Shown piece by piece: positions 35,308 to 43,911 of a DNA stretch of 64,000 nt. Origin of the DNA: Candidatus Gastranaerophilales bacterium (GTDB lineage: Bacteria > Cyanobacteriota > Vampirovibrionia > Gastranaerophilales > Gastranaerophilaceae); the NCBI GenBank assembly GCA_944322745.1, contig CALUPV010000001.1, positions 186,001-250,000 of the forward strand, given 5' to 3'. Position 1 is the stretch's first letter. Each line of letters starts with the position of its first letter. The notes under the pieces were generated by a model. It had not been told where the DNA came from and did not search any database. It saw nothing but the letters and a program-made list of their open reading frames with translations. Both the position numbers and the translations under genes were made by a program.

Positions 35308-35898
35308 CTATCTTATATCCAACCAAGAACAACTATCATCATTTTTTAAATATCCTTCAGAAGCATTTATGGTTTTTGCTTTTGCAAGAATACTTGTATA
35401 AACACTTAAACAATCAGATTGAATAGACCGGTTTCCTGTAATTGCAGGAGCTGCCAAAAAAGCTAAATACCAACATAAAGCCATTACAAACTCAGTTGAA
35501 AAAAATGTTTCATTCTCGACTAATTTTGTATACCTTAATACAGCAGGTGTAATATTAGTATTTATAACCTTTTGACCGCTTATATTTGATGCGACTTCAA
35601 ATTCAACAGTTTCTTTATTTGTATAAGGTATGATTTCTCTTGCAAATAAACAGTCATTTGGGTAATCATATTCATACAAAAATTTAGGATTTTGAGGAAT
35701 ATTACCTGTAAGTGCCAATTCTCTGTACGAATTAGCGAAGTTCCAATCAAAATCTTTTAAAACCTGTTCTTTTGCACTATCATAAAACTCATTTAAAATA
35801 ACAGTATTTTTATCTGACTGATTAGAATTTTGTATCCCAACACTTACACGTAAATTTTTCAGAGTAATATTAAATATTTTAGATTTTGTATAGTTCAT
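35308..35898 (-). CDS. tail tubular protein A-like head-tail adaptor (T7 gp11 family)
   Basis: The start at 35898 (MNYTKSKIFN) follows AAGGAG; the longer frame would run back through the terminator hairpin. The 196-residue product has LNEFYDSAKEQVLKDFDWNFA, YEYDYPNDCLFAREI and FSTEFVMALCWYLAFLAAPAITG, the layout of gp11-like adaptors (helical bundle with a beta insert). It joins the portal to the tail tube. Confidence 0.8.
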   Translation of the reverse strand: MNYTKSKIFNITLKNLRVSVGIQNSNQSDKNTVILNEFYDSAKEQVLKDFDWNFANSYRELALTGNIPQNPKFLYEYDYPNDCLFAREIIPYTNKETVEFEVASNISGQKVINTNITPAVLRYTKLVENETFFSTEFVMALCWYLAFLAAPAITGNRSIQSDCLSVYTSILAKAKTINASEGYLKNDDSCSWLDIR

Positions 35899-35911
35899 TT
35901 TAACTCCTTTT

Positions 35912-35944
35912 AAAAAAAGATATCCGGCGTAATCACCGGATATC
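35912..35944 (-). terminator. terminator between capsid genes and tail genes
   Basis: GATATCCGG and CCGGATATC pair perfectly (9 bp) around an 8-base loop. On the minus strand seven T residues follow, then at once the RBS of the tail tube A gene. A terminator just after the capsid genes is also found in T7 (T-phi after gene 10), where it lets capsid protein be made in excess. Confidence 0.85.
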
Positions 35945-35980
35945 ACAATAAAGAATGAGGATTATTATATGTCAAAAGCA

Positions 35981-36379
35981 TTATGCGTTATGGAAACTTT
36001 CTTGTACTCCATCAACAACACCGGCAATAATAGCACCTTGAGTAGGATTTGTTCCATCAACGGTATATACCAAACGTACAAAACCTAAATTTCCCTTTGG
36101 CAGAAACTTTATTGAAGAGACTTCACCTTTTTTCAAACCAGCCAAAAGTATTTTTTGCTCTACTAAATCTACACTTGAAGAAAAATCTTCTTTAAGTGCA
36201 GTTTGAACTTTAATAGACAAACTTGTTAAATTATTAAATGTTTCCGCAATCTGAATAAAAAGACCAACAGGTGTACCAAAAGAAACTTCTCTTTTTCCCA
36301 TATCGAGTATATTTTCAGATACACAGCTTTGAGTTATAGCTTGTTTATTTGAGAACAAGCCTTGTTCATCTAATATCAT
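35981..36379 (-). CDS. Bbp16-like capsid cement protein
   Basis: A 132-residue protein that starts MILDEQGLFSNKQAITQ and continues with VSENILDMG and SIKFLPKGNLGFVRLVYTV. This is the pattern of the Bbp16 family, the decoration (cement) protein next to the capsid gene in Bordetella phage BPP-1 and relatives. It follows the major capsid gene by 15 bases with a strong RBS (GGGAGG), and the terminator follows, so both proteins would be made in large amounts. Confidence 0.8.
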   Translation of the reverse strand: MILDEQGLFSNKQAITQSCVSENILDMGKREVSFGTPVGLFIQIAETFNNLTSLSIKVQTALKEDFSSSVDLVEQKILLAGLKKGEVSSIKFLPKGNLGFVRLVYTVDGTNPTQGAIIAGVVDGVQESFHNA

Positions 36380-36394
36380 TATTTTTCCTCCCTT

Positions 36395-37390
36395 TTAAGA
36401 AACTACATCTTCATTGCAAGTAATTTGTTCACATTCACGAATAGGAATATTTTTATAATGAAGGATATTTTCATTAAGATATTCTTTAATCGTAAAGTTA
36501 ACATTTGTTTTTGCTTTAAGTTGAGCTTCAAAATACATTAAAACTGTTGAATTGCAATAGATATAAGTTTTACCTGTTTTAGCGAATCTTCTTATTTTAT
36601 AATATGCTTGATTTAGAAGTTCTTCTAAATCAGCAGCAGAAGTAGAAGCCAAGTTAGCTATACTAATATTTGCGATACGACAAGTAGAACGCCAATCTCT
36701 GACAGATAAACCAACATCCATTTTGAAATGATCTTGATAAACTTTTCTTTTACCGCCTGTAGAACTTGTTTCAGTTAATATTCCATCATCTTTATGCTGA
36801 ACACCGGCTTGAGAACCTTGCGGATATAGAAGTGAAGTATGTAAATCACCCCAAGTAACAAACCAAACAGATGTATTATCAGTAGATTTCCCACCCGCAT
36901 CAATGATATTTGAACCTATTTTCTTAGTATCGGTAGATTTTTTTGAATATCTTGCAGCTAAACCGTCAAAAGCTGCTGCATTTTCCTTAATGCTGCCATA
37001 AAAAATAGTTTCTTGTAATTTTTGATTCATAGCTTCAATAAACGCAGAAGATTCTGATAATCTGAATGCTTTTGGATTTTCTGACTTGTCAACCAAATCA
37101 ACATCCACAATCGAATATGTTTCAAGCATCCCGGTAACATCTTTTACCTGTTCTGTTGTTGATTTAGAACTTGGAACAAAACCGTATAAATTTCTAAATA
37201 CGGCTGAAGGCAAGCCTGTTCTGATAGTAGTAATATGATTTGTACCATCATTACATTGAAGAGCATTCGCATCTTGTAATAATTCATTTGTTTCTGACAT
37301 CATTTCAATAATTTCGGCAGCAATTTTTCCATTTTCGGTTCTTTTTAATCTGTCTGCCAATGTCAAATAACCAGCACCTAATGTTGCCAT
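36395..37390 (-). CDS. major capsid protein (podovirus, BPP-1/epsilon15 type)
   Basis: The start at 37390 (MATLGAGYLTLADRL) is 8 bases after AAGGA and is preferred over the ATG two codons earlier. The 331-residue product carries ATLGAGYLTLADRLKRT, GLPSAVFRNLYGFVPSSK, FRLSESSAFIEAMNQKLQET and RDWRSTCRIANISI, the order of elements of the GP7-like major capsid family found in podoviruses such as BPP-1, with an expected HK97 fold. Adjacent scaffold and cement genes agree. Confidence 0.9.
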   Translation of the reverse strand: MATLGAGYLTLADRLKRTENGKIAAEIIEMMSETNELLQDANALQCNDGTNHITTIRTGLPSAVFRNLYGFVPSSKSTTEQVKDVTGMLETYSIVDVDLVDKSENPKAFRLSESSAFIEAMNQKLQETIFYGSIKENAAAFDGLAARYSKKSTDTKKIGSNIIDAGGKSTDNTSVWFVTWGDLHTSLLYPQGSQAGVQHKDDGILTETSSTGGKRKVYQDHFKMDVGLSVRDWRSTCRIANISIANLASTSAADLEELLNQAYYKIRRFAKTGKTYIYCNSTVLMYFEAQLKAKTNVNFTIKEYLNENILHYKNIPIRECEQITCNEDVVS

Positions 37391-37417
37391 TACCATTTCC
37401 TTTCTTTTCTTACTACA

Positions 37418-38020
37418 CTACATTGTAGGGAATAATATATCTTCCCTGCTTTCCTTTTGAACAGCAGGAGAATTTGCTTCATATATCTTGTCGTTTTGCA
37501 TCTTTTTCCCTATGTTATAGAACATTTTCACTACTTTAGGGTGACAATTAAGTCCTGTTTCTTCAAGTAAAGATTGAACTTCATCATCTGCAAATTGAGT
37601 ATAAGCAATATTAGCAGTTCTCATCGTTTTGGCATAATTAGCACCGCCAAGTTCCATATCCATTGCTAATGCGCGCTTAAAGTTATTAATTTTTTGTCTT
37701 TGTTGTTCCGCCATAGTTTTAGAAAAATTAGATCCCGTTAACTGTGTTAGCTTCACGGCCATCGACATTAGTTCATTTGCGCTTTTTTGTGACAAATTAT
37801 ACTTTCCTGCAAGTTCATTAAACTCGTTTAATAATTCCTCATCGTAATAACAATTTTCAGGAAGTTTAACATCTGAATAATCATATTTCTCAGGTTTTCC
37901 GAAATAACCGTTATCATCTTGAGGATTAGATTCTATATTATTATTTTCTTTTTGTTGATTTTCATAAGCATTAACGCCTAATCCGACATTTTGTTTTTCT
38001 TGTAATTCTTCATTTAACAT
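37418..38020 (-). CDS. capsid scaffolding-like protein
   Basis: A 200-residue, acidic, mostly helical protein rich in Q, N and E, located between portal and capsid genes where podoviruses encode their scaffold. The first 50 residues look disordered; LLNEFNELAGKYNLSQKSANELMSMAVKL in the middle is the usual scaffold-like helical pair, and the C-terminus holds basic residues as scaffolds do for capsid binding. RBS GAAGGAG. Call depends on position and composition. Confidence 0.75.
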   Translation of the reverse strand: MLNEELQEKQNVGLGVNAYENQQKENNNIESNPQDDNGYFGKPEKYDYSDVKLPENCYYDEELLNEFNELAGKYNLSQKSANELMSMAVKLTQLTGSNFSKTMAEQQRQKINNFKRALAMDMELGGANYAKTMRTANIAYTQFADDEVQSLLEETGLNCHPKVVKMFYNIGKKMQNDKIYEANSPAVQKESREDILFPTM

Positions 38021-38032
38021 TTTTATCTCCTT

Positions 38033-39688
38033 CTATGTTAATCCTAGTCTAGCCATTAAATCACTGCCGTATGAATCTACACCGGCAATATTTTTTATAA
38101 TTTCAGAGCCTTCTTTTGCCTGCTGGATTAATTGATTTTGGCTCGCAGCTTCATCTTCTTTTTGTTTTTGTTTTTCAACTTCTCTTGTCGGAACTATCTG
38201 TTCAGGAGAAATATTTGCGAAATCAGCATAATCATCAACCATCTTATTTGCATTTATTTTATTCTTTAATGAAGGGTCAAGAGAGTTTGCAAGATTTATT
38301 GTAAATGTTGTAAAACGTTCCATTGAAGAAATTTTTGAAACTTTCTGTGCTTGAGCCAATGTTGATACAAACTCTATATCCATATTTTCACCCATTATTT
38401 CAAGAGGAGGTTCAGGCAAAATATTGAGTGTAATACACTCAGAAAAAACCCAATCCATAATTTGGTTTAAACCATTATGTATTTGTTGTAATAATGGCGA
38501 TAAAAGTACCATTTTTTCTTCTTTAAGTTCATTAACTTCAGTTGCAGTTCTTGATCTTTCTGCTGTATTTAAAATCATTGCAAACAAATCATTATAAAAA
38601 ATTTCTTTAATTGATTCTTTTAGTTTTTCAATAATAGAATCAACCTCCAAAACTCTTGGATTGACTTCGTATATAGGAGTCAAACCTCTCCCGTTTTCAT
38701 CTTCTTCTATAAAAGCAGCAGGTGCATCAATCATTTTTTTATTTTTTAAACTTGCAGGTCCTTTATAAGTAGGGCTAATCATCTTCTTTACCGCTTTTCC
38801 CTCATCAACAACCATACTCATTAATTGTTTTACATCAGGCAGCGCATTTATCCCCGGACACTCCGACGGATATACATCTTCTCCGTTTACTTCCGATTCA
38901 AATACCGCATAAGGAAATTTATCAAAACCGCTCTTGGAGAGAAATTTATCTTCTGTTGAAGAAGATTCATAATAAACAGACACAAATTCTTTATCTTTAG
39001 CCCATACAGACTCCGGCATATAATCCTTATTGGGTTCAACGAAGTGAACAACTTCAAACATTTCTTCCAGCCTGTTTGAATGAATTGCATTTAATACCTC
39101 CTTAGAAACATTTTCTTCGCCAAACTTATCATAAAGATTTTTTGCAGTTTCCATATAAACACGGCAAATAGTATCAACATCACCTTTTTGGTTTTTTGCT
39201 ATTCTATATGAACCAATAGGTAATAACTGACATCTCAAGATTGTATTTTCATCACTCATCAAGCCGAGAACAGAAATACCAAAAACCCCAATTTGTTTAT
39301 ATACCGCAGGTAGCACTCTATATAAGTTGGAAGAATTAAATATATCCCTGAAAAGATTTTCAACGGCACTGCACCAGCTTTTAACCTCATAGCTTCTGTC
39401 TTGTCCGTAATTTCTTACTCTGACCTTAAACCAATTCGTCGCTGGACTCGTAGCTCCCGACATCATTCCTGATGAGAAATTACGAACAGCTACTAATGGT
39501 GTTGAATCTTTTATTTTTTTATTTTTTACAGGCTGTTTATTTACATTACGTGCAAGAAATCTTACAGAGCGTGGTAAAAAATAATCGGCTAAATCTTGCC
39601 AATCAGGTTTTAATGCATTATATGCAACATCAAGTTCTGCTTTCCTTGCTTCAAAATAGCCCTTTGAATATTTTGTCGAGTTTTGCAT
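38033..39688 (-). CDS. portal (head-tail connector) protein
   Basis: A 551-residue T7-type connector: ELDVAYNALKPDWQDLADYFLPR near the N-terminus, RNFSSGMMSGATSPATNWFKV, a central beta wing with VVHFVEPN and the block RTATEVNELKEEKMVLLSPLLQ near residue 370, then the helical crown with SNLMARL-like C-terminus (YGSDLMARLGLT). The family ring is the entrance for DNA packaging. It follows the 66-residue small gene directly and precedes the scaffold by 12 bases. Confidence 0.92.
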   Translation of the reverse strand: MQNSTKYSKGYFEARKAELDVAYNALKPDWQDLADYFLPRSVRFLARNVNKQPVKNKKIKDSTPLVAVRNFSSGMMSGATSPATNWFKVRVRNYGQDRSYEVKSWCSAVENLFRDIFNSSNLYRVLPAVYKQIGVFGISVLGLMSDENTILRCQLLPIGSYRIAKNQKGDVDTICRVYMETAKNLYDKFGEENVSKEVLNAIHSNRLEEMFEVVHFVEPNKDYMPESVWAKDKEFVSVYYESSSTEDKFLSKSGFDKFPYAVFESEVNGEDVYPSECPGINALPDVKQLMSMVVDEGKAVKKMISPTYKGPASLKNKKMIDAPAAFIEEDENGRGLTPIYEVNPRVLEVDSIIEKLKESIKEIFYNDLFAMILNTAERSRTATEVNELKEEKMVLLSPLLQQIHNGLNQIMDWVFSECITLNILPEPPLEIMGENMDIEFVSTLAQAQKVSKISSMERFTTFTINLANSLDPSLKNKINANKMVDDYADFANISPEQIVPTREVEKQKQKEDEAASQNQLIQQAKEGSEIIKNIAGVDSYGSDLMARLGLT

Positions 39689-39689
39689 T

Positions 39690-39890
39690 TTACTCCCCTA
39701 AAAGTTTCTTCTTAGAAGCAAGTACTTCATCTTCAAGTCCATTGTTAGTTGTTTTTATGTTTTCTGATACAATACCCCTTACTCCTGAACGATTTGCAGC
39801 GTTTGCTTTTTGTGTAGAAGCATCTGCTTGAACAGCAGTTTTTATAGTTTCAGCTTCTTCAACAACTGGCACTTTTGTTGTAGAACACAT
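39690..39890 (-). CDS. small phage protein upstream of portal
   Basis: The start at 39890 (MCSTTKVPVVEE) is used because AAAGGAG lies 5 bases upstream. The 66-residue product is highly polar, with T/A/N-rich middle (KTAVQADASTQKANAANRSG) and no recognisable domain. It ends one base before the portal RBS region. Such small proteins often stand before the portal gene in podoviruses; role unknown. The 97-base gap on its 5' side toward the endolysin gene holds AT-rich sequence with TATTAT and a TTAAAA 17 bases earlier, so a promoter for the structural genes may lie there. Confidence 0.6.
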   Translation of the reverse strand: MCSTTKVPVVEEAETIKTAVQADASTQKANAANRSGVRGIVSENIKTTNNGLEDEVLASKKKLLGE

Positions 39891-39987
39891 AGTTTCTCCT
39901 TTCATTTTTTGATTTATAATATATTTGTTGATAATTGTTTTTAATAAAAATGTTCAAATGTCCAAACGACAAATCAAACAATGATAA

Positions 39988-40470
39988 TTAATCACGGTCA
40001 GAGTTTATGTAATTTTCTAATTTTTTTAATCGGTTTAACCAACCGGCATAAAAAACTTTCTGAGTCGGATTTCTTTCAACTATTGATTTATATTTTTCTC
40101 GTCTCAGTTGTAAAAATAAATCAACATTACCACCGGATTTTAAATATAAAGACTTACCTACAGAAACCCCATGGTTAACACAAGAATCAAATAATATTAA
40201 AGCCAAAGAAAAATTCTTAATTTTATTTGCACCTGACGCTACCCAATAATCTTCGTAATAAATTTTGATAGCTTCTGTTTTTTCAATTTGTTTGACAGAA
40301 CGCGGAGCAAGTTTATTTTTCTTTCGATAATAATCATAAGTTTTTTGAGTAATACCAAAGTTAGTAGCTCCGCCCCTGTCATTTTTATGATTACTGTAAC
40401 CGCCTTCTACATTAAACAAATATTTCATTGCTTTTTTAAAGTTAAAATCATCGTTATCACAAGTAACCAT
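39988..40470 (-). CDS. endolysin, glycoside hydrolase 108 type
   Basis: The start at 40470 (MVTCDNDDF) lies 5 bases after AGGA, so the longer frame is not used. The 160-residue enzyme has the GH108 signature FNVEGGYSNHKNDRGGATNFGIT, the E-G-G-Y with its catalytic glutamate, followed by IYYEDYWVASGANKI and the second domain LFDSCVNHGVSVGKSLY and FLQLRREKYKSIV. It would cut peptidoglycan strands. Its location between terminase and portal, 12 kb from the holin-like gene, is unusual for a lysis gene. It has no signal peptide. Confidence 0.9.
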   Translation of the reverse strand: MVTCDNDDFNFKKAMKYLFNVEGGYSNHKNDRGGATNFGITQKTYDYYRKKNKLAPRSVKQIEKTEAIKIYYEDYWVASGANKIKNFSLALILFDSCVNHGVSVGKSLYLKSGGNVDLFLQLRREKYKSIVERNPTQKVFYAGWLNRLKKLENYINSDRD

Positions 40471-40486
40471 AAGCATCCTTTCTGTT

Positions 40487-41797
40487 TTATCCATATGGAT
40501 CAAAATTAGAATCTAAGATAACGGTTTCATCTTTTTCATCAATTAAATATGAATAATAATTTATTGCATAAATACCCATCATCAAACTATCAGCGAAATC
40601 AGGACTTTCACCTTGTTCTGATTTCATTTCTTTTTTAGACTGAATAAATATTTGACCATTAGGCTTATAAGATTTTTTAATATACTCCAATTGAGATATT
40701 GTAAAATCTGAAGATATTTTCAACCACTCATTATCAATAAAATCTTTTAAAGTAAGATACCCATCTGCTCTTCTGTTTAAAGCATTTGGTCTGTTACTTG
40801 AAGCGGCACCATTGAATTTTATAGTATTAGATATTACATTCTTAATACTTACATAAATAGAATATCCTAAACCATCTGCATCTAAAATTAACAACTCGGG
40901 CTTCCACAACAAATACAAATTAATAATACGTCCTTTTGTTATATCAGTATCAGGTTCATTCCAATACTCTTGTTTTTCCAAAGACCACTGAGTGGAACTT
41001 TTAGACTCAATAAGACTTGCAACACACAAATCACCGCCATTACCGGCTAAATCTACAGACATACATTTTATTTTTCTGTAACTTTCATCTTTAAATACAA
41101 TATTCTTAGCTTTATCAAGCTTTATTGCAGAAAAAAGAAAGTCATTTGTAGTATCTAAAGGATTTCCTTCCCAAATATATTCATAATCAAGAATATTTCT
41201 TTCTTTGCAGCGTTTAGCTTCATCTATAAGTTTTTTAGGACAATGTTTATTATCGTAATAATTAATTTTTATATGAAGACAATCATCTCTGGAAACGAAC
41301 TCGGAATATACAGGATCCTTACGGACAAGTCTGTTCATAGTAAAAATAACAATAGAATTAACTTTTCTTATTGTAGGGATTATTACATCAAGAGTTGATT
41401 TAGTTATAGCTTGTGCTTCATCAATCCAAAGTATGTCAACACCTTCAAGACCTTTTATATTGACTCTGCCTTGTTCTCTAAATCCCTTAAAAATAATACT
41501 TGATGAACTTTTATTATGAACAATTTTATTAGACTTTACTGTAAAATTTAAATTATAATCACTTATTAAATCGTTAAATATTTTATAAACACTATCAGAA
41601 ATTGTAGCCTGTGTTTCTCTCCCGCAACAAACCCTGACGTTCCGTTGTTCAGCTAACCAGAGGATAATTCGTGCTATACTTTGGGACTTGCCACCACCCC
41701 TTCCTCCTTCGATTAAAAAATAATTATAGTTATTAATGTTAGTTATTATAGGTATAAGTTTTTCAGGGATATTTAAAATTTCGGGTAATTCAATCAT
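40487..41797 (-). CDS. terminase large subunit
   Basis: The start at 41797 (MIELPEILN) overlaps the upstream stop by 8 bases and follows AGGAAG. The 436-residue motor contains Walker A in IEGGRGGGKSQSIAR, Walker B in GVDILWIDEAQAI, the coupling motif IVIFTMNR, and the nuclease domain with acidic residues in SVDLAGNGGD, LILDADGLG and SPDFADSLMMG. All expected catalytic residues for packaging and cutting are present, so this is not an obviously decayed gene. Confidence 0.93.
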   Translation of the reverse strand: MIELPEILNIPEKLIPIITNINNYNYFLIEGGRGGGKSQSIARIILWLAEQRNVRVCCGRETQATISDSVYKIFNDLISDYNLNFTVKSNKIVHNKSSSSIIFKGFREQGRVNIKGLEGVDILWIDEAQAITKSTLDVIIPTIRKVNSIVIFTMNRLVRKDPVYSEFVSRDDCLHIKINYYDNKHCPKKLIDEAKRCKERNILDYEYIWEGNPLDTTNDFLFSAIKLDKAKNIVFKDESYRKIKCMSVDLAGNGGDLCVASLIESKSSTQWSLEKQEYWNEPDTDITKGRIINLYLLWKPELLILDADGLGYSIYVSIKNVISNTIKFNGAASSNRPNALNRRADGYLTLKDFIDNEWLKISSDFTISQLEYIKKSYKPNGQIFIQSKKEMKSEQGESPDFADSLMMGIYAINYYSYLIDEKDETVILDSNFDPYG

Positions 41798-42086
41798 TTT
41801 CTTCTTCCTGAGCGCAATCTTCTCCAACTTTTATTTCTAATGCTTTTCCGTCAATCATAACTTTGCCCATTATATTTACATTTGTAGAAGTTTTTTCCTT
41901 TTCGGAATACAAACCGCATAATTTACCTTTTAACTCTTCAGCCTTTAAAAATATAGAAATATCAGGACTGACTTCATCATCTTTTCCTTTTCTATTTAGA
42001 GCCATTTGTTGTACGACCTCTAAATTTTCAAAAGATTCATTTTTTGAATATTCAAATTTTTTAGTCTGTTTCTTTTTAGCAGCCAT
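41790..42086 (-). CDS. terminase small subunit-like protein
   Basis: A 98-residue protein encoded just before the large terminase, with which it overlaps by 8 bases. It has a lysine-rich N-terminus, an acidic middle (KGKDDEVSPDISIF) and the C-terminal segment NVNIMGKVMIDGKALEIKVG, a beta pair that also closes many podovirus small terminases. It lacks a plain helix-turn-helix. Likely role is recognition of the phage genome end and binding to the large subunit. The RBS is GGTGG. Confidence 0.6.
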   Translation of the reverse strand: MAAKKKQTKKFEYSKNESFENLEVVQQMALNRKGKDDEVSPDISIFLKAEELKGKLCGLYSEKEKTSTNVNIMGKVMIDGKALEIKVGEDCAQEEEND

Positions 42087-42117
42087 AAATTATCCACCAA
42101 CATTTTAAACACATTTG

Positions 42118-42158
42118 GCAATATAATGTATTATCTATACAACATTACATTATATTGC
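42118..42158. repeat. 13-bp inverted repeat upstream of the terminase genes
   Basis: GCAATATAATGTA at 42118-42130 and its exact reverse complement at 42146-42158 flank 15 bases. A related ACATTATAAT lies at 42211-42220. The repeat stands 32 bases before the small terminase start. It could be an operator, part of a promoter or a packaging recognition site. The remaining gap to 42307 is A/T-rich with no gene and no terminator-like hairpin. Confidence 0.65.
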
Positions 42159-42307
42159 TTGTTTTTCAAATACAAAAGTTCATTAAGAAAGAGAATTCAC
42201 TTTTTATTTTACATTATAATGACATTTTATATCTTTTTTAAACAATTACTTCAAATGCAAAAATTTTTAAATTAAGATTGAAATCAACAATAAATAATCA
42301 ACAAAAG

Positions 42308-42580
42308 CTACCAGTCAAAACCATATCGTTCTTTTATTGTTGCAACGTCTGTATTATCCCTTATCGCCATACAATGGACTATTATTTCATCTGTATCCGT
42401 CAAACCTGTTTCTTCCAGCAAATCTATCATTTTTTGCTTCTTTTCATCTGTTTTTAGGTCTAATAACATTGAAATTAAAAAATTTTCTTCATCCCATATT
42501 TCTTTCAACATATTATAGAATTTTTTTGCAATTGGTGTACTCGTATTTTTCTTTATAAATTCTTGTATATCTACACTCAT
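42308..42580 (-). CDS. small acidic protein coupled to the upstream 441-residue gene
   Basis: A 90-residue acidic helical protein with no recognised family. Its ATG overlaps the stop of the 441-residue gene by 4 bases, so it is translated together with it. It ends in an aromatic KERYGFDW. Small, acidic and directly downstream of a long protein with a variable C-terminus, it is laid out like an immunity protein, but this is position and composition only. Confidence 0.65.
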   Translation of the reverse strand: MSVDIQEFIKKNTSTPIAKKFYNMLKEIWDEENFLISMLLDLKTDEKKQKMIDLLEETGLTDTDEIIVHCMAIRDNTDVATIKERYGFDW

Positions 42581-43902
42581 TCTATTATTATCCTTTCAGT
42601 TATTATATACTCATTAAAACCATTATTTATTATTTTGTATTGATAACTTCCAACTTGCCAAGTTATAATTTTTTTATTTTTCATTGATGCAGGCAAATTT
42701 GTATTAAGTTCACTTAGCAAATTAGCATACTCTTCCTTTTCTATGAAAATTGGTTTTATACTAGTTCTGTTAATTTTATCATACAGAACTTCATTTTTAC
42801 CAACATTATATACATTGTTTACAAGAGCTCTATATTTGTGGAGGTCTTCCGTTTTGTTACTTAGTCCTTCCACATATTTTTTATAGTATTCTTCAAGTAA
42901 TGCTCTTTTATCAGAAGCGTTCATAATATTTTGTTTAGATACAGCTTTACCTATTTCTCCTAACGCATACCCAAATCCAACCCCCATAACAAAACCTAAT
43001 GTTGCACCTTTAACTGTCGATTTAAACAGGCTATCATCATGCAACAGCCCCTCACCCAAACCAAAAACTGCACCACTGGTTACTCCTCTAATAGAACCTT
43101 TTGTAATTTCATTCGCTATTAAATGACCAAACTTAGGCGAAAGAACTTTAGATATTGCACCTACAATTTTTACCTCTTGGGCAACTGGAACAAAGGCACT
43201 TCCGATTTCTAATGTAGCTCCTGCTATATTTTTTAGATGTTCTAACAATCTTTCCTTTTCAATATCAGATAATTCTTTTTGTGCCTGAACTTTAATTGTT
43301 TCTACTGTTTGATCATCTGAATTTATAGGATATTTTACGTTATTAAAAACATCATAATTGTTTTCTTCTGTTTCAATAAAAATTTTTGAATTAACTGTAT
43401 CCTCATTTTGAGGAGATTGTTGATAATATTTTTTTTGAGGCGTAAATTTTATTTGGCTTTTTTCTTCTCCCATATTGGGATAAAATATTTCAGCAATTTC
43501 TTCATAACTTTTTTTTCTTGTCTGTTTTGCTTTTGTTATTGGACTTTGAACTTCTATACTTACATTAAAGTCAGGAAGATTACTATTCCTTTTTGTATTT
43601 ATATAATCAATTTTCTCACTTGTTTTTATCGGATTTGTAACAATTTTTTGGGGTTTTACTTTAGGTTCTCTTTTTTTATCAGACTCTAATCTTGTTGTGT
43701 GAGTTTTCTTTTTGGCAATTACCGGATACTCATCTAATCCCAAAGTATTATTAAACGCTTCAATATCTCCAAATAAATTTTTTCGTTTATAACTTCTTAT
43801 ATTATTATCAGGATGATTGTACAATATCTCAGCTCTATCTTGATTATTGTATACGTTTTCCTCTATTCCAACTTTTAATAAAATTTTTCCTTTATTTTCC
43901 AT
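42577..43902 (-). CDS. glycine-zipper protein with small C-terminal domain, toxin-like layout
   Basis: A 441-residue protein in three parts. Residues 1 to about 200 are polar, low-complexity and basic (KKKTHTTRLESDKKREPK). Residues 226-320 are small-residue-rich and hydrophobic, with GSIRGVTSGAVFGLGEGLL and GATLGFVMGVGFGYALGEIG, resembling the glycine-zipper regions of polymorphic toxins and membrane-crossing proteins. Residues 330-441 form a compact, mixed alpha/beta-looking C-terminus of unknown type. It belongs to the same minus-strand run as the phage genes. No toxin family can be named. It may equally be a virion protein that is ejected into the host. Confidence 0.65.
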   Translation of the reverse strand: MENKGKILLKVGIEENVYNNQDRAEILYNHPDNNIRSYKRKNLFGDIEAFNNTLGLDEYPVIAKKKTHTTRLESDKKREPKVKPQKIVTNPIKTSEKIDYINTKRNSNLPDFNVSIEVQSPITKAKQTRKKSYEEIAEIFYPNMGEEKSQIKFTPQKKYYQQSPQNEDTVNSKIFIETEENNYDVFNNVKYPINSDDQTVETIKVQAQKELSDIEKERLLEHLKNIAGATLEIGSAFVPVAQEVKIVGAISKVLSPKFGHLIANEITKGSIRGVTSGAVFGLGEGLLHDDSLFKSTVKGATLGFVMGVGFGYALGEIGKAVSKQNIMNASDKRALLEEYYKKYVEGLSNKTEDLHKYRALVNNVYNVGKNEVLYDKINRTSIKPIFIEKEEYANLLSELNTNLPASMKNKKIITWQVGSYQYKIINNGFNEYIITERIIIE

Positions 43903-43911
43903 AAAAACCTT

